Part shown: piece by piece, positions 8,540-18,139 of the stretch
How positions within the stretch are numbered: position 1 is the first letter of the stretch
Layout: each line of letters begins with the position of its first letter
Source: Geosiphon pyriformis
Taxonomy: Eukaryota > Glomeromycota > Glomeromycetes > Archaeosporales > Geosiphonaceae
Assembly: GCA_016748015.1 (NCBI GenBank)
Contig: JAAOMT010000523.1
Coordinates: 444,565-463,791, forward strand
Reading direction: 5' to 3'
Length of the DNA: 19,227 nt
Position numbers and translations under genes: made by a program
The notes under the pieces: model-generated
Database searches by the model: none
What the model saw: the letters and a program-made list of their open reading frames with translations, nothing else
What the model was told of the DNA's origin: nothing

Positions 8540-9110
8540 AAAATTATTCAAATATAATTAAATATATTAAGTTTTTGTTTAATTATAAATATTTATTATT
8601 TAATAATATAAATAAAACTGATTTAATATAAATTATATTTAAGTAATTTTAAAAATATGTATTATAAAAACTGATTTAATATAAATTATATTCAAGTAAT
8701 TTTAAAAATATGTATTATAAAAACTGATTTAATATAAATATTTAAATTATTATTGTTAATATTTATTTTATAATATATATAGAAATAATAAAAGTTTATA
8801 AAATAAATTTAATAATAATAATAAGAATAATAATTTGATTTTTTAATTTTATGATTATTTAAAAAATAATTATAATTTAGAAAAAAAAATTTTTGTAATA
8901 AAAAAAATAAATTATAAATAAAAAAAATTAATAAAATAGAAATATAATAATATTTAAAAAAAAAAATCAAAAAAATTTGTAAAATACAAAATAAGAGAAT
9001 TAAAATATCTAAAAAATTATTTAAAAATAACAAAAAGAATAAAAAATAATATTTATTAAAAAATTTATAAGCTTAAATCTTTATAATAATAATAAATAAA
9101 TTATTTAATT
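8540..9110 (+). repeat. Direct repeat, copy B, in AT-rich block
   Basis: Matches copy A in the same order and orientation about 2.1 kb away. The non-trivial shared anchors (TTAAGTTTTTGTTTAATTAT near 8567; GCTTAAATCT near 9071) argue against coincidence of A/T composition. The 53-bp tandem repeat lies inside it. Confidence 0.6.
8614..8745 (+). repeat. 53-bp tandem repeat, about 2.4 copies
   Basis: Units start with AAAACTGATTTAATATAAAT at 8614, 8667 and 8720, an exact 53-base period. The first two full units are almost identical; the third stops after about 25 bases. The near-identity shows a recent local duplication compared with the diverged A/B copies. Confidence 0.9.
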
Positions 9111-9460
9111 GAATATTTATGTTTAAGTAAGTATTTTTAATTGAATTTATTGTAAATATTCTGTTAATAAAATTTTAATTTTAATTACAATTGTATATAA
9201 ATAATATATAATATTTTTTTTATAGTTATATTTAATTTAAAAACTTTTAATTTATATTAATTTATACAAATAAAATTATTATTATTATTATTATAAAAAA
9301 CATAAAAAAAACATAAAAAATTAATATTATTTAAAACAAATTAAAAAAAATTTAATAATTGTATTTAGTCTTAAAATAAATAAATAAATAATTAATGTTT
9401 TTTATCATTAATTTAAATGCTTTTATTAAAATAATACAAATAATAAAGTTATGAAAAATC

Positions 9461-9502
9461 AATAACAAGAATAACAAGAATAACAATAACAATAATAATA
9501 AT
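9461..9502 (+). repeat. AATAACAAG / AAT simple repeat
   Basis: A 9-base AATAACAAG motif is repeated at about 9466-9484 and grades into AATAAC and then AAT units. Confidence 0.75.
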
Positions 9503-9540
9503 AATTTTAAATGTTTTTTTTTTAGTTTTTAATATATATA

Positions 9541-10620
9541 GCAACTTATTGATTTATATTATTTTTGATGGTAATGGGAAAATCCATAAAAATTTCTTTC
9601 AAATTAAGGTTATAAACTTCAAAAGGAAAGCGTTGAAAATAATTAAAGACCAAAATTTTTGAAATGAACTTTTTTTTAAATAATATTACTAAAAAAAAAT
9701 AAACAGAAATAATTGAGAATGTATTTTTAAGTTTTGTCTGAAAGATTATTTTAAGAGTTACCCGAGTCATGACTTAAAACCAATATTTTGGGGTACAAAA
9801 AGGTTTAAATTATCTCTTTTAAAAATCAATCGATACAATTCAAAAGGATTTGTGATGAGAATTTGTAACATTGTACGGCATATTTACTTTGAATATCAAC
9901 CTTAAATGCGTAGATTTAATAAAGGCTTAGATATTTTTATATGACTAAAAGATCTATGATAAGAAAAACTTTAGTTGAATGTCAATATATATATATAAGC
10001 TGGTGAACTACTTTTCGATAATGTATTTAAATGATATTCTACAAGAGTTTTCCAAAAAATAAAACTGTTTATGCAGTCTAAAAAAGGAAATGTGGCCCGG
10101 GAGCAATTTAATGTTTTTAAAAGTAACCATATGAGATGACATGAAACATTGATTGTTAAAAAAGGTTTCAATAATTTATATTCAGTAAGTTAAAAAGAAG
10201 TAAAAATCAATTGTTAGTTCAAATAAAGCTTTTAAAAGATAAGATTCTCAATAAAAGTATACAAGTTTCATTTTTTGATAACATTTCAACAAATGAAAAT
10301 CCTTGTTCAGCCTAAACTTGTAAAAAGCAAGCATGGGATTTCAAAGCAGGGTTTAGGTTTTATCTAAAGATCAAGTTACATAATATTAATTATTAAAAAT
10401 TTCAGATAACTTTGTGATTAAAAATTATTGCAGACAATATAAACTTTCTTATTTTTATTTGGTAAATAAAGCGGGATGCAAGGATATTTGGCTAGGTATG
10501 GTCATTAAGAAGATTAAAAAGAAACAGAATTTTTTTGAAAACCTTTAAAGTTTTGGGACTTTTAAGAAAGACATTTTCATAATAAAAAATAATTATAATT
10601 TTTATTTTTAACTTTTCCAA
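9541..10620. other. Intergenic DNA of moderate AT content, nothing recognised
   Basis: Composition returns to ordinary AT-rich intergenic levels. Minus-strand open frames at 9546-9770 (ATG start) and 9971-10171 (only a TTG start) give products without a domain I know, no leader and no neighbouring exons. They could be chance frames or remnants. Nothing else is supported. Confidence 0.4.
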
Positions 10621-10621
10621 T

Positions 10622-10675
10622 TATAATAATAATAACAATAATAATGATAATAATAATAATAATAATAATAATAAT
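10622..10675. repeat. Imperfect (AAT)n microsatellite
   Basis: About 18 AAT-type units interrupted by AAC and GAT variants. Confidence 0.9.
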
Positions 10676-10975
10676 CAAAAACTCAATTAAATTTTATCAA
10701 TATCGTTTTAGATACACGTTTTCTTGAAGTTTCTTTGAACTGTGGCATGATGTTATGCAGTCGCAATTTAGAATATAACAAGAACCAAACTCTATTTAAA
10801 TAGAAATCAATTGAGCAAGTTTCTAATCTTTTTGTCTTGATGCAGAAAATTATTAATTATAAAATGTTTGTTTAATTTCCAAAACTTTAAATTACAATGG
10901 GAGAAAAAGTTTATTGAAATACCTTTTAGTTAAAACTCGAAATTGAAAATGAGAATTAAGATTTGAATAATAAAT

Positions 10976-11176
10976 AAGAAGAAGGAGAAGAAGAAGAAGA
11001 AGAAGAAGAAGAAGAAGAAGAAGAAGAAGAAGAAGAAGAAGAATAATAATAATAATAATAATAATAAGAAGAAGAAGAAGAATAATAATAATAATAATAA
11101 TAATAATAAGAAGAAGAATAATAATAATAATAATAAATATAATAATAATAATAATAATAAATAATAATAATAATAA
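10976..11176. repeat. Compound (GAA)n/(AAT)n microsatellite, ~200 bp
   Basis: A GAA run of about 20 units (to 11043) is followed by alternating blocks: AAT to 11067, GAA to 11081, AAT to 11109, GAA to 11117, then AAT with one ATAAATA interruption to 11176. The plus strand is purine-only through the main GAA run. Long GAA tracts are known to form triplex structures and to vary in length. Confidence 0.95.
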
Positions 11177-12085
11177 TTTTTACGTCAATAAACAGGTTAA
11201 AAGACTTGTCTCATAGCTTCGAGAAAATTTTGTTTACCTGATTATACTGTACTACTTGGTCAGGGTACAAAGTTATTTTAGGTTCATTATGAATGATAGC
11301 TTTGAATCATGCCATTTTGGTAAAAGAATAACATGTGAACTTCATTTTAGAGGCTGTTAGTTTTTTAATTTCGTAGAACTTAAATATTCTAAAAGAGGTT
11401 AAAACCTTCCTAATTATATATATTGTCAATCATTTCTTAATAATTTTAGAAGATGGCTGTAGGCATTTGCGCCTTTCACTTTAGTCTACATAACTAACTA
11501 TGCGCTTAAAATCATCATAATATTTTTCAAGATTGTGACAGTAAACAAACAAAAAAGATGAGAAAACTGAAATTTGAAATTCGGAAATAAAAAGATACAC
11601 ATTCCCGGATTTTTAACAAAAACGTGATTATACCTCAATTACATCATTAATTTTCCGTCATATATATAATAAATATATAGGGTATTTCGAAAATTTATTT
11701 TTATATTCAAATAAAAAAATTTCACAGTTATGTAAGTCAAAGATTTATAATTGTATTAATAAAAACCTGATTTTTTTTTTTTTACTTTATTAGATAAATC
11801 GACCAATCTTTCTTTGGGATAGGTAGTCTAATGTACATGCACCAGTGAGTGAAAATCTTTGAAATTCTACGTATGTTTATGATCGTCATTATAATTTTTT
11901 GTTATGTTATTAAATAAGAATATTATAATTTTTCCAGTTTAAAAATAGAAAAATTGATAATATATAGTTCCTTACAAAATTGAAATGTCAATCCATCCAA
12001 CCAAAAGTTTATCAATCAAAGGAAATGAAATTCATCTTTATCTAAAACTAAAGGAATGCATTTGTATACATACAATGCTTTTGAA

Positions 12086-12104
12086 GGGGGGGGGGGGAAG
12101 GGGG
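12086..12104 (+). repeat. G-run, G12-AA-G5
   Basis: Twelve G, two A and five G in a row within strongly AT-rich DNA. The stretch has enough G triplets to fold as an intramolecular quadruplex. Homopolymer length may also be affected by sequencing error. Confidence 0.85.
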
Positions 12105-13137
12105 TTTAAAAAAAGATCCAGGCTCAAATTATATTGTAATTGTTAAAACTGGTTTTGTCCTCATGTGCAGCTAACACATAACCTTCAAGTGTACTGGGAT
12201 CTGATGGGTTAAAATTTCAAACGCTTAAAAATTCAGAGGTACTACTCTTGAGTAATAATTATTTTATTGGATAAGATTTATGCATTTGTCCTGGGTACCC
12301 ATATATTTTTCTGTTGAACATGATTTCACAAACTAATATTTTGCACATTTCGGAAAAAACTTTTAGTGCATAAAAATTTTAACCAATTAATTAAATGATT
12401 GAAAAAATATTAGATTCAAAAAAGATTAATTAACAAAGTTTAACTTTTATATTTTCCGGTAGGCGTACATTTTTTTTTTTTTAAGGGTTGCCTAAAAGAA
12501 ATTTGTTTTTACTAAAAAATATTCAATCGACAACAAATTATATGAAAATAATTATTTAATGATAATAAAAACTCATGAAAAAGTTTTTGATTTTTATCAT
12601 AACTTTAAAAGTGTAGAAAAAATTGTTAAATAATCAAATTTTTTTATTAATTTTTATTTCTATTACGAAAATTTTTTGTCTGAGACACATTTTTAATTAA
12701 TTTACTTGAATTAATAATCCCAGTAATCAATGAAGTCTTACCATTTTAAAATATTACATAATTTTTTTTCCCTGTCATTTACTTTAAACAAAGTTGATTG
12801 CAGCCCTATTTTCTGCAATGTCCAGTATGTAAAGAATAGAAAATAATTTGGTTTGTTCAAAATGAAACATCTTTATGCATTTCGGAAACAAAAATTTAAA
12901 AAAAAAAAAAATATCTCCCCCCAATTGCAAGACCCAAAAATATGAAGATTACAAAATCATTTTAAAGGTTTGAAAAAAAAGTGAAATTACATATTTCATT
13001 TAAGTAAGTAAATTATTATAATTTTTTAGATTGATCTCATGTGAAAATAACTACATATTAGAAATAAAAAAAAATTTGAAATTTAAACGTCCTTCAAAAG
13101 TTTTACGTATATTAAAATATTTGACATAAACTGTGTA

Positions 13138-13170
<33 letters not shown>

Positions 13171-13171
13171 T
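13138..13171. repeat. (ATT)n microsatellite
   Basis: About eleven perfect ATT units, followed by TTTATTATT. Confidence 0.9.
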
Positions 13172-13436
13172 TTATTATTGATACTTAAAATAACTTTTGT
13201 TTCTCTAATAACCATTTTGCAAATCTAATTCCTTAATTTAAATATACTACATTTTTTATCTTCAACAATTATAAGCTTATCTCGAATAGGCAGCTGAGTT
13301 CCTTTGGTATGCACAAGAAAGCAAGTTTTCGGAATTTTTAAAGCAATTCTTTTCATAGAGATCGAAAAATAAGGTTGATTGGGCAACCAGGACTCTTTAA
13401 TTTTTAGTGTACATTAGAAGAATTTCCTTGTGATTA

Positions 13437-13700
13437 GACACGACTTTTAGTTCGACCTTCCTTATTGTGGTTGTCTCATGGAAAATCCTTGGGCGGTCAA
13501 GTTCAAAAGAACAATGGGATGAGCGATTGGCTGAATTTAGTTATTCACGCCTTTCATGCCGGTATTGTGATTGTTTTTTGTTTTTATTAAACATGGTTTC
13601 CTGTGTGAATAATCTGTCAAAAAATAATTGTCAACCACCTTCCAAAGTAAAAAATCTAAAAAAAAAGAAGTTTTTTGCGCCATAACTTATTTACAATTTT
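13437..13700. other. Less AT-rich stretch with several open frames, undecided
   Basis: Around 13437-13590 composition is more balanced and at least three frames stay open for about 50 codons: plus frames from 13437 and from 13467 (GTG start only) and a minus frame over about 13390-13560. None has a clear start, a known domain or flanking signals. It may be a gene relic or an exon of an unrecognised gene. I do not choose a frame. Confidence 0.25.
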
Positions 13701-14039
13701 AAAGTGACTAGAGTTTCTTTTTTGGCTTTCAAATAAAATTAGGTTTCAAGTAATCTGAAATTAAACTTTTACCTTTAATCCATTTCAAAAGTAAACAATA
13801 GGATATTTTGGGTACATCAGGGGTGCAGAAAAAATATTTTTTTTTTTAGTAACCCCTCATATTTAAATCTCTTTGATAATTGTTATTTTTTAAATCATAA
13901 GATTTTTTAACATGTGTGACCCTTTGTTAGTTTTTCAAAATATAAAACCTGGAGGCTTTTTCTATTATTTAATTTCTTTATTGTTAAAAGTTGAAAAACT
14001 AATGTGAAAAGCCGCATTCTTATATCTGTTATGTTGAAT

Positions 14040-14110
14040 TGAAAAAAGAAAAACTTTCTTTTTCCTTTCCTTGTCTTATTTTCTCGCTCTCTCTTTATCA
14101 TCAACAACAA

Positions 14111-14148
<38 letters not shown>

Positions 14149-14329
14149 TCATCAACAACATCATCAACATCATTCCAACCACCACTTTTTCTCTGCCTTT
14201 TTCTCATAAAAAATTTCACTCTCTTTCAGCAATTTTTTACATTCCATTTCAATTTTTCCTTGCAGTTTTTTTTATCACCTACTTCATTCATTTCTCCCCA
14301 TTCTTCTAAAAAAATTTTTAACGAGAGTA
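14040..14329 (+). promoter_or_regulatory. Pyrimidine- and CAA-rich leader of the HMG gene
   Basis: The 290 bases before the HMG start are strongly T/C-rich on the plus strand (14053-14097 and 14180-14310), split by a CAA/CATCAA repeat at 14098-14175. Pyrimidine tracts just before the start are common in fungal promoters and leaders. The repeat also leaves a long open frame in another phase with a Thr run, but it has no ATG and is not a gene. No TATA box is evident. Confidence 0.4.
14098..14175 (+). repeat. (CAA)n/(CATCAA) microsatellite in the leader
   Basis: About nine CAA units followed by mixed CAT/CAA units. If transcribed it would give the mRNA an unstructured CAA-rich leader segment. 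Confidence 0.9.
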
Positions 14330-14543
14330 ATGGATGAGGCTGCGAGAAGAAAACACTGCCATTTATTGATGTGTGATGTGCCTCCCCCTACTCCTTCAAG
14401 TTCGAACAGAAAGAACTCTCAACGAATGTCTTTAATGATTGATTATACAACATCTTTAGAGAATAGCTGCATTCAAACAGAAGATAATTTTGTCTTTACC
14501 TCGTTCGTTGAGCCCATCAGGATTAATCGCTCAACTCACCATG

Positions 14544-14582
<39 letters not shown>

Positions 14583-15658
14583 GTGAGACGAAATCGATTG
14601 CAACATCAACACCACGAACTGATCCAAATAATCAGGTGGAAACCGACCTTGTCACTCTTTCTCCATTACAAGAGAGAAATCTGATTGTGGACGAAAGCAA
14701 TTTGCAGCAAAGGGAAACTTCACTAAATCAAAGAACACCAAGGCCACCGAATGCTTTTATCCTTTATCGACGTGCCAAACAACGATCAGTCACGGCGGAA
14801 CAAGGAAATATTTCGAATGCGAGAATTTCCCAACTTTTAGCAGCAATGTGGCGTAATGAATCTGAAGATGTAAGACTTTATTGGCAAAAAGCTGCTGACC
14901 GTAAAAAAATGGAACATTCTCAAACATATCCAGGGTATGTGTATCGTCCCCGAAAACCTTCATTTAAGCCAAAAAAGAATCGTCGTCCTAAATCACCTCG
15001 TAAGAATGATGATCCTCAAACACAATCCGTTCATTCTCCAACTTTGACGAACGACCAAATTCAATCTCTTACCACTATCAAAAGTAACATAAATTTCGAA
15101 GGTAACATTACCAACTTCGATAACAAGGATCATAATAATTCGGATCACATGACCTTTGATGAGGATAAAATTGTAATGGAAAGTTCGTTAAATTCTAATT
15201 CTATGAATGCCCATATTAGCCCACAAATTTCCTTCGATGATGTCGATTGGGATTCCTATCCTTATAATTATTATTATCAACAACCCAACGTCGCACTTTA
15301 TCCAAATTATGCTTTAAACGATCTTAATGAATTACACTTTGATGTTGACATAAATACAGTTCCATCATACTGTAAAAACTGTTGGGACAAGAACGTTCAA
15401 CAAAATCCTTCCATTCCTCATCCTGAAATAGAATGTCCCTATGTTTCGATTCAATTGGAAAATATTCTCCAACAGCAATTTGAGAGTGGGGATGTATATC
15501 CTGATGACATTTCATATCTTATTCATGATATGTCAAATTTCACTAGCAGGAATGAATTTTCGATTTTGGTCCCCAGCTCATCCTCGAATAGCTCTTATTC
15601 CGACATTGACCCTTTTAACGATAATATTTCATTCTTCAATCATCATCATCATCTTTGA
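14330..15658 (+). CDS. MATA-type HMG-box transcription factor, 442 residues
   Basis: A predicted nuclear DNA-binding protein. The HMG box spans about residues 138-208: RPPNAFILYRR in helix 1, RISQLLAAMW (Trp174) in helix 2, LYWQKAAD (Trp185) in helix 3, then the closing YPGYVYRPRK. The NAF motif near the box start and the Y-x-Y-(R/K)-P end fit the sequence-specific MATA_HMG class, which includes fungal mating-type and Ste11-like regulators and is greatly expanded in Glomeromycotina. A basic tail (FKPKKNRRPKSPRK, 212-225) follows and could serve nuclear import. Before the box are low-complexity Ser/Thr regions including 12 consecutive serines (73-84) from a TCA repeat. After it is a long acidic, Asn/Ser/Tyr-rich region (to 442) suited to activation, ending in a short His run. 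ATG 14330 is the first in frame, with a purine at -3. No intron interrupts it. Targets are unknown; a mating-type role cannot be inferred from the box alone. Confidence 0.93.
14544..14582 (+). repeat. (CAT)n microsatellite within the HMG coding region
   Basis: About 13 CAT units, read in the HMG frame as TCA codons to give 12 serines in a row. Unit changes keep the frame, so the Ser tract can vary in length between strains or nuclei. Confidence 0.95.
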
Positions 15659-15958
15659 TTTACAAATTGATCAAATAATTATATTCATCATTTTTTATTT
15701 TATTTCTTTTATCCCTTTTTATTCGTCTTTATTATTGAAATAATTATTTCAATGATAGAAATGTAAAAAAAATTTAGTCAGAAAATTCGGACAAATATAT
15801 AACTCCTTAAGCCTACTATTATTAAGATGATTTTCTTCTATGAACCTTTTTCCCATTCCTACATTTTATGGTGTAAATATCAAAAACTTCAACTCTTTAA
15901 GTTGTAAATATAGTAAATAATACCCACCTTACAGCTGTAAATAAAGTTTGTGCACAAT
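15659..15958 (+). promoter_or_regulatory. 3' untranslated region of the HMG gene with PUF-type sites
   Basis: A T-rich stretch follows the stop, with a perfect 20-bp palindrome at 15734-15753. TGTAAATA, the core bound by Pumilio/PUF proteins in RNA, occurs exactly three times in 72 bases: 15872-15879, 15903-15910 and 15936-15943. The last overlaps AATAAA at 15940-15945, a probable poly(A) signal, followed by a GT-rich TTTGTG. The UTR extent is inferred. Binding would suggest control of mRNA stability or location. Confidence 0.45.
15940..15945 (+). terminator. Probable poly(A) signal AATAAA
   Basis: A canonical hexamer 282 bases after the HMG stop codon, followed by TTTGTG. Overlaps the third TGTAAATA motif. 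Other AT-rich variants nearby could serve instead. Confidence 0.45.
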
Positions 15959-16267
15959 TTTTTGAAAGAAAATTACTTATTATTTACTTTAAGTACTGTG
16001 AACACTGACCTCATTACTATAGGCTATTTTTCCAAAGGGATATGGAACCACCATGTTAATAAGATCATCTTTTATTATACCTCAAACACCCGAGGAAAAT
16101 ATAGAATCAAAAATTTAGATTGTCAAGTAAGAAAATACTGGAAATTAATGATTTAAATTCAAAAATTCGAATACAAAATTCACATTATTATAAGTATCAC
16201 CTTTCTTAAATTTTCTTGTTTTCAAAATTTAAATAATAATAAAAATAATAAAAGTAATAATTATTTA

Positions 16268-16341
16268 AAAAAACAAACAAACAAAAACAAACAAAAACAA
16301 CAACAACAATAATAATAATAATAATAAATAATAATAATAAT
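16268..16341 (+). repeat. Compound CAAA/CAA/AAT repeat
   Basis: CAAA and CAAAAA units pass into CAA and then AAT units, with an AAATAAT interruption near the end. Confidence 0.85.
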
Positions 16342-16925
16342 TTAATAATAATTTTAATAATCTTAATAAATATCAAGAAAAAAATGTGAACGAAAAGTTC
16401 GTTTAATCAATAATACAAAATTTTTGATATAACTTAAATTCATTTTTTAATCAAAACATGAAAAATTAATAAATAATAAAAATATCATTAATAATATTAT
16501 TTAAAAATGATGTTTTTTTTTAAAAAAAAAAAAATCATTCGAATTATTAATGAATTCAAAAGTTTTTTCATGAAATAAAAACAAATGATTTTGGAAATCA
16601 TGAGAATTTTTTTTTATTTTATTTTTTAAAGTATACTTCTTTTCTAATCGAAAACCTTTAAAACGAAATCTGAACCATTTAGTAAATACTTTTAAAGTAA
16701 ATTAGTCAATTTTTGTTTTTAAATATTAATTTCTAATCGAAAAAAAAACTAAAGTACGTTTATTAATTTTTGTCTTTAATACTAATTCATCGCTTAACTC
16801 ATTAGTTTAAATTTAAAATTTCGTTAAATTTTGGAAAAAAATTTTCTATCGGTAACAACGGTGATAGAATTCTATTAAATAAAACTCGTTCTTTTTGATA
16901 TTAGGAAACATAAAACTTGATCACG

Positions 16926-17036
16926 AATAGAAATAGAAATAGAACTAGAAATTGAAATAGAAATAGAAATAGAAATAGAAATAGAAATAGAAATAGAAAT
17001 AGAAATAGAAATAGAAATAGAAATAGAAATAGAAAT
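16926..17036. repeat. (AAATAG)n hexanucleotide array, about 18 units
   Basis: A 6-base period over about 110 bases. Two variant units (ACTAG, ATTG) lie near the left end and perfect units follow. The plus strand is purine-rich. No coding role is supported. Confidence 0.95.
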
Positions 17037-18066
17037 TTTTTCAAAAGGATTTTTTTCTCCCAATGAGATATATATAATGAGTAAGTTGAAAGTGAAATTC
17101 TCTTTGAAGAAACAAGATATGTACAAAATATTTGGTTTAACTTTTAAAAATTAGAACTCTCAGTTGAATTCAATGTCTATTTTCAAAAATACCCTAAAAA
17201 GGGTTTTTCAGAAATCTCCTCCAATTAGATGTTCAATTTACAATTAAAAATTGGTGCTCCGTATGCATAGTACATTTAAGGCAAAAATATATAGCAAGTA
17301 AATGCGGAATTATACAATGATTAAGGATTTCATTTAAATAAAGTTAAGATTATGTATACGAATTCTCATTTCTTTTATAAAAGCTCTAAAAAAGGAAAAT
17401 TTCATCTTTGTTTATTTTATTTAAGATTCAATATTATTTTCAATTAAAATCATCGATATGGTTTTTTTTAAATTCTATTCTTAATGATAAATAAAGTTCC
17501 CGTTTATTAAACCTAACTTGAATGAAAATTTACCTTTTAATGGATATTAAAGGAAATCTATTCTCTCGTTCAAATATTTTTTTTTGGAAAATCAATAGGA
17601 ATTTTTGGTGTATTGTTTATATAAAGAATTTTTAATTAGGGACAACTTTAATATAAATAAATGAATGTCTAAATGGAAATTTTTTTATTAACCCGTTAGT
17701 TAATGTTATTGTTTTTTTTCTTTTTCAACCATCATCTAAATTTTGGTATTAAATTATAACAAAGGGTTAATAAAGAAGACATAATAAAGAAAAAATTTTA
17801 CATTTAGCTTTTGGGCTCATATTTTGTCAAATATTGGAACAATTGAAAAAAAAATTGTTACTTCTCTGTTCAAATGAATGAAGATTCAACATTTTAAAAG
17901 AACAGCGAGAACAGACACTATAATGAAATGTAAAATGGCTTAAATTAAATGAAGGATTCTTTTTATTGAAAACAGGCCATACGAATCGCAAACAATCAAT
18001 ATGCATGTGATACTTTTCATTGTCTTGTTACCAAATTCAGCCTCATAGATAAAATGTGTCAAATCG

Positions 18067-18076
18067 TATATAAAAA
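18067..18076 (+). promoter_or_regulatory. TATA box of the F-box-like gene
   Basis: TATATAAAAA lies 64-73 bases before the ATG at 18140, a fitting distance for a short fungal leader. An ATG at 18076 opens a 23-codon out-of-frame ORF that overlaps the main start; it would matter only if transcription began upstream of it. Confidence 0.45.
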
Positions 18077-18139
18077 TGACAAGTTCTGAAGTCAAAATAC
18101 TATCTTCGAGAAATAATCAACTAAATAATCTTTCTAATA

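Larger units (their letters stand above)
5831..9540. other. Extreme AT-rich block without credible genes
   Basis: Sampled lines contain only 2-5 G/C per 60 bases over much of this stretch. Short open frames exist (for example minus strand 7181-7408, plus strand 8440-8631, minus strand 8809-9033). Their products are almost only Phe, Ile, Leu, Lys, Asn and Tyr, as expected from translating A/T runs, so I do not call them. The block contains a diverged ~0.5-kb direct duplication, a 53-bp tandem repeat, and small ATT and AATAACAAG repeats toward 9276-9502. It may be decayed repeat DNA. Confidence 0.7.
11177..13436. other. Intergenic DNA with microsatellite and G-run, no genes seen
   Basis: No frame of credible length or composition was found on either strand. 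Landmarks are the G12-AA-G5 run at 12086-12104, several poly(A)/poly(T) runs, and an (ATT)n array at 13138-13171. I see no RNA gene. Confidence 0.5.
15959..18060. other. AT-rich intergenic DNA with simple repeats and hairpins
   Basis: I see no supported gene. A frame at 15950-16156 has only a GTG start and lies at the end of the HMG transcript. A minus frame at 16875-17126 is a translation of the hexanucleotide array (Ile-Ser run). Inverted repeats cluster at 16506-16605, and compound CAAA/CAA/AAT repeats lie at 16268-16341. Confidence 0.6.

Noticed and set aside
8440-8631. Plus-strand 63-codon ATG frame in the AT block
   Set aside because: Low-complexity Lys/Phe/Asn product, overlapping the start of repeat copy B; the corresponding part of copy A does not keep the frame.
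8809-9033. Minus-strand 74-codon frame in the AT block
   Set aside because: Phe/Leu/Ile/Tyr-rich translation of A/T runs with no supporting signals.
13907-14185. Minus-strand Met/Leu-rich 92-codon frame
   Set aside because: It is the reverse reading of the CAA/CAT repeat and pyrimidine leader of the HMG gene.
14071-14337. Thr-run frame overlapping the HMG start, considered as an upstream ORF
   Set aside because: It has no ATG (TTG only) and owes its openness to the CAA repeat.
14490-14684. His-run frame within the HMG gene
   Set aside because: Alternate phase of the CAT array; the HMG frame is continuous and has a conserved domain.
15324-15743. Other-frame ORFs in the 3' part of the HMG gene, both strands
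   Set aside because: Shadows of the HMG coding frame with no domain and no conserved features.
16875-17126. Minus-strand Ile-Ser repeat protein
   Set aside because: Direct translation of the AAATAG array; no other coding support.
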